A DNA stretch of 64,000 bases, taken from Spodoptera frugiperda (lineage: Eukaryota > Arthropoda > Insecta > Lepidoptera > Noctuidae). Under the pieces are notes generated by a model, which saw nothing but the letters and a program-made list of their open reading frames with translations, made no database searches and had not been told where the DNA came from. The translations under genes and the position numbers were made by a program. The stretch lies in contig NC_064242.1 in the NCBI RefSeq assembly GCF_023101765.2, forward strand, positions 4,204,327 to 4,268,326, written 5' to 3'. This document shows, one piece after another, positions 1-12,526 of the stretch (position 1 is the stretch's first letter; each line of letters starts with the position of its first letter).

Positions 1-3000
1 GTGCCACTAATAGGCTGTTGACGACATGACGACGACACACCTATCATTGCACAAAGAAATCGGTCTACAAACTATTGTGACCCGTAGAAACTGGAAACTA
101 CCAACTGATAATCTTATCTAGTTTAAAAGTAATAAAAAACGAAGGCTGTAGTTAAATAGTTGTTGTTTACAACACAATTAGCTGTGACACAGATACTATA
201 ATAATGGGGTATTCTACTCATATGTCGTGTACAATTATCTCATTACTTTAGTAAAACCTATTAATGTGTGTTTACATACACATTAGCATAATTAGTATAC
301 CTACAAACCTACATAAAATTGCCCTATAGGTACTTGTTATAAACGATCCGTTATTCTACAGTAGTAAATAATGAAGGTTAATGTTCTTTTAGGCTTACTA
401 AGTCTCGCGAAAATAAGCTTTACTATTTAGATACCTAGGTTCTTATAGCCTTTATTGTGGGTGTCCAAAAAGTTTAACTATCTAAACTAATCCACAGTTC
501 AAATATCTAATTCTTTACTAGAATTCTTTATAGATGCCGCCTGAATTATAATAAAATTGCTTTAAATGCCAGACGAATAAAATTTTGGAAATCTAAAACA
601 TAGAAAATCACCGCTAATGGAGCGGTATTTCCTGTAAAGGTGTACTTAAAACGATTGTTTAAATAACTAATAGACGTTTTACGTCAGTTATATTCAACGA
701 AATCGTCATATTTTTTAACGATGTTTTGAACTGCAGATATCATAACATAAATTGTGCCTAGGTATTCCCACGATTTAATATCTCAATAAAATGGTTACAA
801 CTACAAAAAAATAACATAAAAATAATGTGATTTTCGTATAAACGACGGCGAGGTTTTATACAGACTCCTAGGGAAATACTAAAAAGCTCTTCCTACAATT
901 TCAGTAGGTAAACAATTTTACACAACTAGGCACTAAACAACAGGAAACCAAATACAGAGTAACACAAATTAACAAAAAAATAATAATAATAAAATTACGG
1001 AATCAAATTCTTCAAATACGTCACTGTCAACGGAAATAATTACGATGTAGGAAATAAAATAATGACAGACTACTTCCATTTAATATTTTACTGCATTATT
1101 ATATGCAGTTGCAATGACATTGAATGCCTTAGTACCTGGCAATACCTATGTTGTTAGCGAAACAAGCTGATTTTATCACAAATCCGTGCATTGTTAGCAA
1201 TGGCTATGCTTAACTTGTTATAATCTCATTTTCCATAAAAAACGTGACTTGTGAGTTAAGATTAAAGTGGGATTATGGAAAACCCAGAGCTAGATTTGTC
1301 CACCGGCTGAACCCATAATGGCCTTGATGACACACCGATCTAATTCTTGCATCGTTAATGTCAATTTATATTGACAATCATTTATCATTCGATTCTTTGA
1401 AGAACACTGAAGTAAGAAAACGATACCAAGAATTTTGATACCGGAAAAAATCAACGATATGTTGTTTGTTACGAGTACATGGAATCTAATCGAGCCCCAA
1501 TTGCGTACTCGGAATTGGACCGAATCAGTAAATATCGAACTAAATATAACATTATGTATGACAAATTTCAGATAAATAAAAAAATACGTACATAATTAGG
1601 TACATAGGATTTGGTATTTCATTACTTTTTAAATCAAGTGAATTAATAAATGCAAGAGTACCTTAGCTATAATTTCTTTTTATTTGTTGATGTTTGACAA
1701 TCAATTTGAAAACTTTACAAAACTAGACGTTAAGTAGAGGTAAATAAACTTAAATTTAATTGTAGTTACGCACTAAACAAGTTACTTACATGCACTTCAA
1801 TTGGACAGTAGCATGAGGAAAACCGTGGGGTTTTTAGCTCGTAGAAATTCTATGGGTAAATCATAAACTTAGTGGATATTTCAAAATTACATAGTTTTTG
1901 GCTTATTTACTATATAAGTATATGTATAACAAAAACATTCACGTGAAAACACGCTACCATTGACAATTGATTCAATAAATTTAATCGGTAACCTAATAAT
2001 ATGAGGCCTCCTATTGAAATCTACTTCTATTTACTTACTTAGGGGGATTTTGGTAGATGATCAAGGATTAGAATCAATAATAAAGTAACACCTAAGTAGT
2101 TAAAACAAATTCAATATAGAAGGAGGTGCATTGTTGATATTATTAAGTAATACTTAATATCTAAATGAGTAACATCAATAACTGTTTGGAAAAACTACTC
2201 CGAAAAATATTTCAGAATAACCAAATAATAGATTATGAATTGCATATTTTATTTTCCTTCATCAGATTTACTTTAAGAAAGGATATAAGGTAAATCCCAT
2301 GTGAAGGGAATAAACATACCTAATCTCCTTTAGTTCAGAGAATTAGCGACCGGTTTATCATCTCGAGGTCTTGGCCCAATAATATTATTATTATTATCAA
2401 CGTTAATTAACTGTTTGCGTTAAATTCGCTTCATTAATACTTATTTATTAAGGATATTGTACATTTTTAACAGATAAAAAGGTGTTTGTTTTCATAATCT
2501 ACGAAAACAATTTACCTATATATTGCGTTCTAGTTTTTGTTTTGCTTTTGAGTTTAAAGTACTAAGATTTTTCTTTGTGTGAGTGTTTTCACCTAAGTGT
2601 TAATAGATTATGAGTAAATGAAAAAAAACCCATTTTTTTTCTGCTAAAACCTATACGGGTGTTTACAGTGTTGTGTACATTTGGAAAAAATGCAACTTAG
2701 ATAAATTAGATTTTACTAGAACTGGATTAAGGATAATACTTGTGAATGAGTTGGCCGGACAGACAGATCTTTATCACATCATAAGTAAGTACTTATAAGT
2801 AAGCAGTGGTCCGATTTGCGTACATAGGTACGTGTCGAATTATTCAATAGACCATTATGACGTTAACTTCCGCTGCGTCAGAAAATTGACCATTGTTTAT
2901 ACTTTTAAGTGCGTATAAAATAAAATACGCAAGTTCATATTTGCATAATTATTTAGGTAGGTTGTTGTAAAGTTGAGTTGGTTGAGTGTGAGTGAGTTCA

Positions 3001-3180
3001 AAACCTAGGTAATTAAATAATATAGATCTCTGAAGTCTGAGTGGTAAAATGTTCGTTAGTTTAACGTCAGATTCAGCTGCATCGCACTTCTTTTGTTACA
3101 CCAAAATGTAATCTAAATTTTATAAAAATAGAAATAATTTCTATGAAAATGTAGAACAAAATTCATATAAGAGCAGCTAT
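1..3180. other. AT-rich flank, nothing recognised
   Basis: No open frame with gene-like features, no RNA gene and no clear repeat family found by reading both strands. Confidence 0.5.
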
Positions 3181-3301
3181 ACCATATTTTGTCCGTTGCG
3201 TTGCGTTGCGTCCTTGCAGCGTCGTTTTCCATATATTTTATGACATGCTCCATGCATCGTCGCGACGCAACGCAGCGCAACGAACAAAACAAAAATATGG
3301 T
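3181..3301. mobile_element. 121-bp MITE-like foldback
   Basis: Ends accatatttt...aaaatatggt with arms of about 35 bases rich in gttgcgttgcg / cgcaacgcagc and a 40-50 base loop. No target duplication is obvious. Superfamily unknown. Confidence 0.5.
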
Positions 3302-5240
3302 TGGGGCCTAAAAAGTATATAAACAATAACCAAATTCCAAAACCAAATAAAAATTATTTTACATGATCATCACGACTCTTTAATGGGTAACATTAACATG
3401 TCTACCTATTGTATGCAACAACAATACAATACAAATACAATACATTAGTAGCACTATGATACATGTGATCGGAACTACGGTTCCGGTTGTAAAGGTCTGT
3501 GATGTGATGACGGAAACAACTTCACATTATTTTCTATATTAGTAATTGTGTATAAAATAATTTATTTTTTATACATTATCGTTATACGATTGAATGAGCA
3601 CTGTGTGTGGTATTATGTATTGTATCATGAATGTGTGTACAGGTGGTTCTAAAATGTTAGTGACGTTCTAAAACTCTGATGTGAATAGCAAATTCATGTG
3701 TTTTTGTTCATTGTTTCTTTATGTATTCTATTGTGAAAGGTCTATGAAAAGGTTCGTTTGAAAATATAATATTATGTTGTAATTATGTAGCCATATAAGA
3801 AATTAAAGACAACTTTTTCTTAATATATTTTTAATAGACCTCATCATGTTCACATTAGATATTATTTGAAACAAATCAAACAAAATATGTGAAAACATGC
3901 ATCGTGTTGATTACCTAGTGTTAATTCAATTGATGGAATACGTCTGAAATTATTACTTCGTAAGAGCCTGAATAAACAGTTAATTAGTAAGTAATTGATA
4001 ATACCTAAAGAAAATGCCTAACGAGTAATTGTTCAAGTATCTGTTGACCTCCTCAGGTCGCCTTGGCCGAATTACCCACTTGGTGGAAAATCTTCTGATG
4101 ATATTACGGTTTTGAGTCAAAGTATTATGATCATAAAAAAACTTGCGTGTTGTCAACGTTTATCAACGAAAGTATCCATTACTCATTCAAGCTAACTCGA
4201 TCCTGACGGTGTAGGGCTACCATAAACGTCAGTGACAAATTTAAGGACATTTTTTTAGATGCCTTTTTAATTTTTTGCCATATGACGTTGTTAGGATCTA
4301 AGATCGTGTTTAAGATCTCATTCAGAGATACAATACTCATTTTATTTGTAACTGTTACTTCCCGCTTGCTTTAGTTTTCATGTTATTTTTTAATTGCCTC
4401 CGGGCGATTTATTGGCTGAGCTGTCAACCGCCAAGGCTGATGCAGACCAGTTGCATTTTTTTGCTAATAAAACTTCAAATGTTTCATTCACAAGAATTCG
4501 TCTGGTGTAAGTTTGAAAGATGTTACATCATCCACGTGAGTCAGCGATGATCTACTGATGAATTTGTTTCGAGCTTCATTGCCGTTAATATTTGAGACAT
4601 TTGTATGCAAATGAGGCTGTAGTGTTCAATGGAAGGCGTGTCTTGTTGATGTTGTCGTCACGGAGTGGTCGCAGTACGCGTGTGTGCACATGTTTGGCAT
4701 CATATAGCGTGTTCTCTTTTGTTCACGGCTATTCGGAATTTCATCCGAGAGTTGTTGACATACGACCGTGCTATTTTCGTTGGATAGTTAAGCTGAGCAT
4801 GCATTTTTCTGCTCCCAACATCCGCATTCATCAGCGTATTGTCCGACTCTAGATATTTCACTTGTCGCAGACGCGAATGTGAGCTATTGACCTTCAACTA
4901 TTAACTAGCAATGAATGTAAAACTTAATTATTTTTAACTACACAGCAATCTTGGAAAGAAAATCCAATCCGGTTGATGTAATTTAATTATAAAATTACGT
5001 GATATATTACCTGGTTTTTCACAGTTATTGAACACGATGAAGAACAATTTTATTGAAGCAAAAAGTTTAATATAATAGCCAGCGCAGGAACCTAATTAGT
5101 TGCGGTTTTAAAAATAAAAGACATTGAAATAAAAACATCCGCTGTTCGCCTGAAAAATAAGGTAATTAACAACTAATTTATATTTTAAAGACATTTACAC
5201 TTAATTTTATATAATTAATATACCTAAAGCTTATTTAACC
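3302..5240. other. AT-rich flank, nothing recognised
   Basis: Two overlapping frames at 4592-4897 on opposite strands shadow each other and have no domain. No repeat family recognised. Confidence 0.45.
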
Positions 5241-5407
5241 TCACTATACATATATTATGATTGTGTTTGTGTGTATGTTTGTTACTCAATTACGTCAAAA
5301 CGGCTGAAAGGATCGGGATGAAATTTGGAACAGGGATAGATTGTGAAAAAACACATAGACTACTTTTATCCTACGGAAACGCGAGCGAAGTCGCGGGCAG
5401 AAGCTAG
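5241..5407 (+). mobile_element. Helitron 3' end fragment
   Basis: Plus strand ends in the hairpin cgcga-gcgaag-tcgcg, then ggcagaag CTAG|T at 5404-5407. Upstream wording 'acggctgaaaggatcgggatgaaatttgg' type text is a common lepidopteran repeat. The 5' end is not certain; no clean A|TC seen. Confidence 0.5.
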
Positions 5408-6432
5408 TAATTATGTATATTTTCCAATTTTCAGTTTTACCACCAAGTCTGGAATTCCCCGGTTCATATACCCGTCACCGCTGTCACCTCTGCCTACCCT
5501 TTTGATGAGTAGTAGACGCGACGTTATGTTAATTAGAAATATAGAAATGGCCTTTTTTAGCTTTACTTTCACTTGTCAATCAGATGTGAATTAGTTTTAA
5601 TATTCAAAGAAATGATTCGTTGTTTGAACTTGTTTGTATAGCGAGAGTGAGCATAACTATTAATTACAAGTTGAAATTGTTCTGCTGAAACATAATATCA
5701 AATCTTATTGGTAGGTTTCAATCTTGGGAAGAAAAAGAGCAATTTTAAAATAGAAATTCTGAAGGCAACAGACGATGTAGTTCTTTAAGGTCTAAAACTA
5801 AATAAATCCTCGGAAGTCTTCAATAACTAAACACTAAAACAATACCTTGCAAATTGCAATCCAGTTAAGCCAATCTTGCAAAAGTCCTGAGTTTATTATC
5901 CTTAAAGCCCCGTGCTCATAACTGCAAACTGCATCCGGACTCGAACAAAAAGACAGCCAAATCCAAAAACATCAGCCGTCATGGGGTCAAATATTTCTGT
6001 ACCGTTTCAAAGGCATTCAACTCCGAAGCAAGATCATCACAAACATCTGTAGCTATTACCAGTTTTTCTCAACAGAGCTTTTTATTTACAAAACATCAAT
6101 ATGACTCACCGTGTAAAAAGTGAGGTCAGTACAGATTATGTACGAATTACAAGATTTAAACGGGGGTTTTGGAAATCCTCAGGCATCTATGACGCACTTA
6201 GTAAAGCCTCTACTTAATTGCGAAAGATAATAATCAATCTGTCAAAGTCTGCGGTTTTCTCAATAACGTCGGTAACTCAATTTTATCAATATGCAAAGAA
6301 TGATCAGATTATGCAGAAACGACTAAGTATTTATAATAAGTATCTAGAAATACGAAAGATTATGAATATTGAATTTCCACAACGGATTTTCTTTCTGTTA
6401 TAATAATTTCTAGTTTTATATTTAAATAATTA
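5408..6432. other. Spacer between two Helitron sequences
   Basis: No gene or element recognised. Short frames only. Confidence 0.45.
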
Positions 6433-8687
6433 CTAGCTTCCGCCCGCGGCTTCGCCCGCGTGAAATTAGTTTTTGTCAATCCTGGTCCTTTATGTCTAAG
6501 AGACTCTTACAGGAGCCAGCCTCACGTTGTGTACAAAAATTACCTAATTTAAAACATTTTTGTACACAACGTTTGCTGTTTTGTTATCATTTGTTAAAAA
6601 TTAAATGAGGAGATTGTTTGGACTCGACACTCGCGAGCAGGCCACGTACAGTTGGCCATGCGAAAAACAGTTTTTCTCTAAATGGACACCTGCTACTTTA
6701 AGTGTTTGCCCTTGCGCTTTGTTAATGGTCATTGCGAAGGCTGGTTTGAGGGGAAACTGGATTCTTTTAAACTGAAACGGTAAATCTGTAGGGATCATGG
6801 GTATGCGTGGAATCAAAACTTCTTCATCTTTAGCTATACCTGACATTATAATTGCTCCAATAATATTGCATCCTAGCTGCGTAATTTGCAATCGAGTCCC
6901 GTTGCATAGTCTCGGCGCTTCGAGATTTCTCATTAATAAAACTGGAACCCCAACTTTCAGACTCAGCTTATGAGACGGCACTCCTGACAGCTCTAAAGAG
7001 TTTAGAAACTCGGTAGGATAAGACGTCACCTGTTCACTGTCCATGACAATATCTACTGACAAATATTCGACAACATCGCCTTGCACATGTGACATCATTC
7101 TTTCATTGATCTTTCCCACGATTTCATTGGTCGGTGCTAATATTGCCCTTTCACACAGCCATTCTCTATTCCTCATGTTATATTCTAAACCGGGATAGAC
7201 GTTGTTTTTAAGATCTTCCAAGTTTTGGACAGCATTACAAAATTCTTGATTTAATGTAATCATGCCGTTAGCGTCCGTAGTCATTCGACCTTCACCGATT
7301 TTCAATAGAGCAGCTGCATATTACCCCGATTGCGTATCATTATGTAGTTGTACTCGCATGTTTTTAGTGAGACAACATTTTTTTACATGCACCCATAATG
7401 TAGACGCTTACAAACATGCATTTATCTCATCTGCTGGAGTGCCTCTAGTAATGACAGGTAGTGTCTGTCGAAAATCACCAGCAAGCAGCACTACCATCCC
7501 ACCCATTAAACTCGGGTTACTTCTGATATCTTTCAGAGTCCGATTTTTATAGTCCGATATTTATTTACAACCAATGCATAAAAAAGTAGGAGATTAGTAG
7601 CTTAGGTTAGTTTTACACCTACTACGACCTCTTAGATTAATTAAAAAAAGGAAATAAAAGCAAATCGGATTTTTTTAAAGTAACGGAAACTATCTTAACT
7701 ACTTTTAACTATGAACTAAAAAAATATCAAGTATGTACAAAATTAATTTACAGGACCTAATTAATAAAAAACACTTAAAAAGTTATACGAAACAAAAAAA
7801 ATAATTTTACTGGATCGAAAAATGTAATTCTCTATAGCGCAAATTTCTCTAATCGCATGCGTCCGACAACGATGTCTGCCCTCACGTGTCTGCCCGTTCG
7901 GGTAGGCATAGTTAGATTCGTGCGCTCCCCCACCACACGACAGCGCCGCGCCGTTGCCTGCCGCAGATGCCGCCACACTTCGGCGAATGTGCGCGACGAC
8001 GACCGACGGCAGCGGCGGCGATGCAGAGTATTCGTTAAAAGGAATTTAAACTTCAAAAACGAACTTTTTTGTAACTTGATACACCCAAAACTTCTAAATT
8101 ACATGTTCCTAGGTTCAGTGATTAAGATTTCGTATACAAAAAGTTTGGCTTTGTAGTTCCAGTTCCGAATCCGTTCCGTTCGAATTTCGGGAATTCCGTT
8201 TGTAGAAAAATTCTGCACATCCTTTGAGACCTACGTACCAAGATTCATGGTCTTATCTCCAATTCAACCCCTATTTCACCCCCAAACTGGTAAAAATTTC
8301 AAAATGCTAGAACAAACGATTTTTTGTTTCTTATGACGTGATATTTGACGAACTTGCATACTAACTTTCAACCCTTATTTCACCCCTTAGCTGGTCGAAA
8401 TTTCAAAAATGCTAGAACAAATGTTTAATGATTTCTTATCAAGTGCTTAAATATAAAGTTTCATGGTTTTATCTTTTAAAATTAAGAAATCCCATACAAA
8501 CTTTCAACCTCTATTTCAACCCCTTCATCCCTTTTTTTCGAAATAAAAAGTAGCCTATGTTCTGTCTCAGGGTCTAAAGATTGTCTGTACCAAATTTCAT
8601 CAAAATCGGTTGCGAGGTTTAAGCGGGAAAGCGTAACAGACAGACAGACAGACAGAGTTACTTTCGCATTTATAATATTAGTTGGGA
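6433..8687 (-). mobile_element. Helitron, internally deleted, 2255 bp
   Basis: On the minus strand it starts A|TCCCAACTAATATT (8687) and ends CTAG|T (6433), preceded by a GC-rich hairpin in cgcgggcgaagccgcg. These are the 5' TC and 3' hairpin + CTRR ends of Helitrons with A/T insertion and no target duplication. Inside are a decayed helicase C-terminal part, a GC-rich 190-bp patch (7850-8040), three degenerate repeats with 'ttcaacccctatttcacccc' wording (8260-8530) and a (CAGA)n run. Confidence 0.8.
6601..7555 (-). pseudogene. Helitron Pif1-type helicase remnant
   Basis: Minus strand. The upstream part reads GGMVVLLAGDFRQTLPVI (Pif1 GDxxQLPPV-type motif) near 7450-7510. It is interrupted by stops near 7405 and 7325, then a 234-codon open part (7305-6601) contains PAFAMTINKAQGQTL and QLYVACSRVSSP, the last conserved SF1 helicase motifs. 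The Rep nuclease and the first half of the helicase are missing. Non-functional. Confidence 0.85.
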
Positions 8688-11600
8688 TGTATTTTTAGTT
8701 TTAGCATTTGTAATGAATAGAGTAATAATATATCCTTGTGTCATCAGAATCAAAAATGTAGTTGCACGAGATTTTCCGTAAGAATTTTCGAATGTCTTTG
8801 AGATATTTAAATTTATTTATTTATCTTTATTGGCCCTCAAACAATAGTATGCATTATTTCGTTTAATAATAAACATTTCCAATATGTTTAGGTAAAATGT
8901 TGCAATCGATTACAGGTGAGCGCAGCATTCGTAAATAATATTCTTTAAATAAAATTATCTATTAATAGAACTAGCAATAGAAATAAATTAATTGTTCCTT
9001 CAAGTATTTAAGAAAGTAAATCCTAAAGTCCCAATAAATCAACATTATGTATAAGTATAGTTTTTTAAGATAACTTTTTATACGTCTGTGATTAAATGAC
9101 GTTATGTACAAGACATAAGAGGTGTGTCGATAATATAAATGGATTTGCGTATTTCTGATTGGGTGTGAGTGTGAGACGAAACATTCAAGCACAATTCAAG
9201 TGCGAGGTGGCGACAATTGATTCTGACGAGACGTTCAACAAACGTGACCTTGAATAGGGTGTCCACGCCACGAAAATTTCGAAAGACTCTCCCTAAAAAT
9301 AATTAAAACGAAGTTGGTTGATTGTATAAAAATTGATTGTGTAACCATTGTCGTTTACACAGGAACTGCGATAAATAAAAAAATATCGATTTAAAATATA
9401 ATTTACTCGGAAAAAATATCTATATTTATTTTAATTTAATTCAATGTTACGATACGATATTGTGAATGTTATTGTATTTTTTTAGTCTCTAGCTGAAATA
9501 ATAAGTTCTAGTAATGTTCTAGACTGAAGTTAACAAGGCCTAAGCTAGGGCCGCTGAAAGCCAGGGGCGCTATTACAGTGGCTGTCATTGTTCCGTGTCG
9601 GGCAAGGCCGGCTGATGTAATAAACGCGCTCGTTGCACCAGACGGGCCGGTCAATGACCTTGCGACCGGCACGGTCTATCGTAAATGGAAATTATGGTGA
9701 ACATCGCGAATGTTAATGTAATGGGTAAGAGAGTCTGACTTGATAATACTTATTGTACATTTTGCGTGTAATTGACTACCTACTTGACTAGTGATTACAT
9801 GGTATGCCTTTGACCATGGAATTTGCTTGTCAGGTTGAGGTTAAGGACTCTTAATTCGCTTACATAATTAATTAGCTTTTTTCACTTTTTTTCTATAGTT
9901 ATCTAGTGTAGTCGGTTTAGTAGTTTATACTGCTTTGCTGGTGTGAGACCGAAAGTTTGCAGTTTCTCCTAGACTTTGACAATATTTTTATTTTTCGCTT
10001 TTCGTAAAGGTTAAAAAGGATCATTTTATACAACCTGGTGCACAAAACGATCCCAAGTAAATTCTAGGGCTGATAATTTTACCCTTTTTGTGTCTTTCAG
10101 AAATATTTAATCTGCATGCAAATTCCGTTGGAGATTAGATTAGTAAAATCAGAGCTGTTAATTTTCTCGCATGTCGTAAATCCTCCCTGTCTCTCATCAT
10201 GGTACCTCGGTACCAGGTCTCTCACAGCAGCTTTTTGAAAAAGTTAATCAATAATTCTAAATCTGTAATGAAAAAACAATTCACTATCACTATAATGTCA
10301 CAACACAAACATTTTTCCCGGGAACAAAAGACGGAACCAACTAAGGTCAAAGTCGGTTATTTTCTATGAACTTTTTAATCACTTGTGACCAACTAAATTC
10401 GCAACTCGCTTTTACGTCACCTTGAGAAACAATCGTAATCTTTTTCGGAAGTAAATATTTATCTGCAAGATCGGACTCAGTCTGTAGTTCACACTTCTCA
10501 TAACTACCCAACCCACTTAGTACGGAACTAAAAGTAGGAAGCAATATACGGAAAGACCTAATGATATCTTTATATGCGTACGCATTAAAAATAAACTTAT
10601 ATTGTCATCTTGTCATCAGTGCGAACAGTCAGTCGACCACACGTTTAATCAGACTTAAATAGAACCTTAATCCATATGTAATAAGGGTGATATTAATAGA
10701 CATTAATAGTAAATAGGTGGACTATACGTAGGTAAATGTATCAGGTAAATAAATAAATAATAGGTACGATCAATCACACATACAACGTAGACTATAAATT
10801 ATTATGTATTTATAGGTTCTAACACGCATATTAATAAATTCTACATAAGGCTTTATGTAGACTGAAGTGAGCTGTAATTGATAGTCTTACTTCTTATAAA
10901 TTGCAGTCAAGAAATCCCGTAGACATAGTAAACTTAGCTATACTTTATTTAATTTATTCTAAACCTATCTAGTTCAAGTTCGTATCGTAATTACTTTGTG
11001 ACGTGGATTTTCCGTAAAAGGGGAATTGATTTAAATTGAAGCAACTCATGGATTATTTAGCCGACTCGATGATCGATTGGATCAGATGCTCTATTTTATC
11101 GTCATATAAATTACTTTCTACTCGGACTTTCGTACCTATTCGTAGATACGTACGTACATACCTATCTAGTCTCCACATTGTAGGTATCTGAAATCATATT
11201 TAACTGAAAACAAAAATATAACATGAATTTTACCTAAGTATAACATTTTCAGAAGTTCAGACTATAAGCACAGGGCATATTTCAGCGGAAAAACCTAAGT
11301 AAGATTCCGATTCGACCTTCACTAACAAGACAGTCCCTAATAAATTAATTCAATTCTCTCTTAAAAAGGCCAATAACGATACATTATAAATCAAATACGC
11401 TTTACAGACAGACTAAATGGGTTGTTTAATTAAAATTCCTAACCCTTGGAGGCCGGAGGAAACAATTGAAAGTGTTGAACTGCTGATGTAATGAATTAAC
11501 CCGTTACAGCAGACAGTTGAATGTATCAATGTAACAAGGGGGTCAAATGTACCATTGCTCCGTTAGACATTATTGATAGATATGCTCTACGACAGACGTG

Positions 11601-12445
11601 AAGGCTGTTCCGATGACCTGAGGGTAATTTGTACCTAAATGAATATTTACACGTAGTGATTCGTGAATGGTGACATAGTTGTTTTTTTTTTGCTTAAGTG
11701 GTTGGTACTACACATCTTTGATTGCATATTCTCATACTAAGTTTGTCGTACTAGATTCTAGTACGATAGATAGTAGGTACCTACTCTAGATGTATCAGGA
11801 TCAATTCTCTAGTAACTACATCTGTGGATTTGATGTTTGCATATAATAATTAATAAAAATGTGCCTTGTGTATTCCGATTTATGTTTATTTTTTACACGC
11901 TCAGTTTCATATCACACAAATATGTACGTATCAAATAACATTATGTCATAGATACATCCATAAAACAAAGCTCATAAGCTTATATTATGTAAGTACTTAT
12001 CGTCTGTTATATAACAACAATAATAATAATTATGGTCATTATGATAGTCATGAACATGAATATGATGAACATCATGGCCTTCATGTGGCTACGTTTTTCT
12101 GTAGGTAGAGGTACTAAAGGTTGACATTGAATAGTTCACACTATGACTACAAAATCATAAAAAAAAATTCTAGAGATTTTTTTTGGAAATTGACGGTAAT
12201 AATTTGGTTATTATTATTAATAATCAATTCTTGTTCTGGGTCCGAGTATAGTGTCTGTGAAATAGTCTAAATAAACTCACGATACAAGCGAAAATTCTAG
12301 AAGTGTTTAAAAACATCTTCAAAAATATTGCAACTTACTTGGAAAATTAATTCTATACTTACATCTTAAATTATTTATGTGTGGAAAATAAAGATTGATT
12401 CAGTTCAGAGATGACAAGCAATAGATCCGAGATACTGAGTGCTTG
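8688..12445. other. Intergenic or downstream flank
   Basis: At 8811-8850 a minus-strand tail (ccaataaagataaataaata) looks like the end of a decayed retroposon. At 9540-9680 a GC-richer patch contains a tgacctt nuclear-receptor-type half-site. The rest is AT-rich without features. Confidence 0.35.
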
Positions 12446-12526
12446 CATACATACAATATAACCTCACGCCTGTCTCCCATGGGGTTAGGCAGAGACAATG
12501 GAACGCAAATTGCTACGAATCTTACA
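12446..12526. repeat. Dispersed lepidopteran repeat fragment, copy 1
   Basis: catacatacaatataacctc, then gcctgtctcccatggggttagg, then ttgctacgaatcttaca. The same block recurs at 25598-25701. Confidence 0.55.

Noticed and set aside
6601..7305. Host helicase gene on the minus strand
   Set aside because: Lies within Helitron termini, lacks a start, and upstream helicase sequence is broken by stops.
9540..9680. GC-rich patch as an exon of an unknown gene
   Set aside because: Stops in all frames within short distance and no splice pairs; at most a regulatory patch.
10347..10544. 65-codon minus-strand frame
   Set aside because: No start context, no domain, no flanking splice logic with a neighbouring exon. 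Kept as chance.
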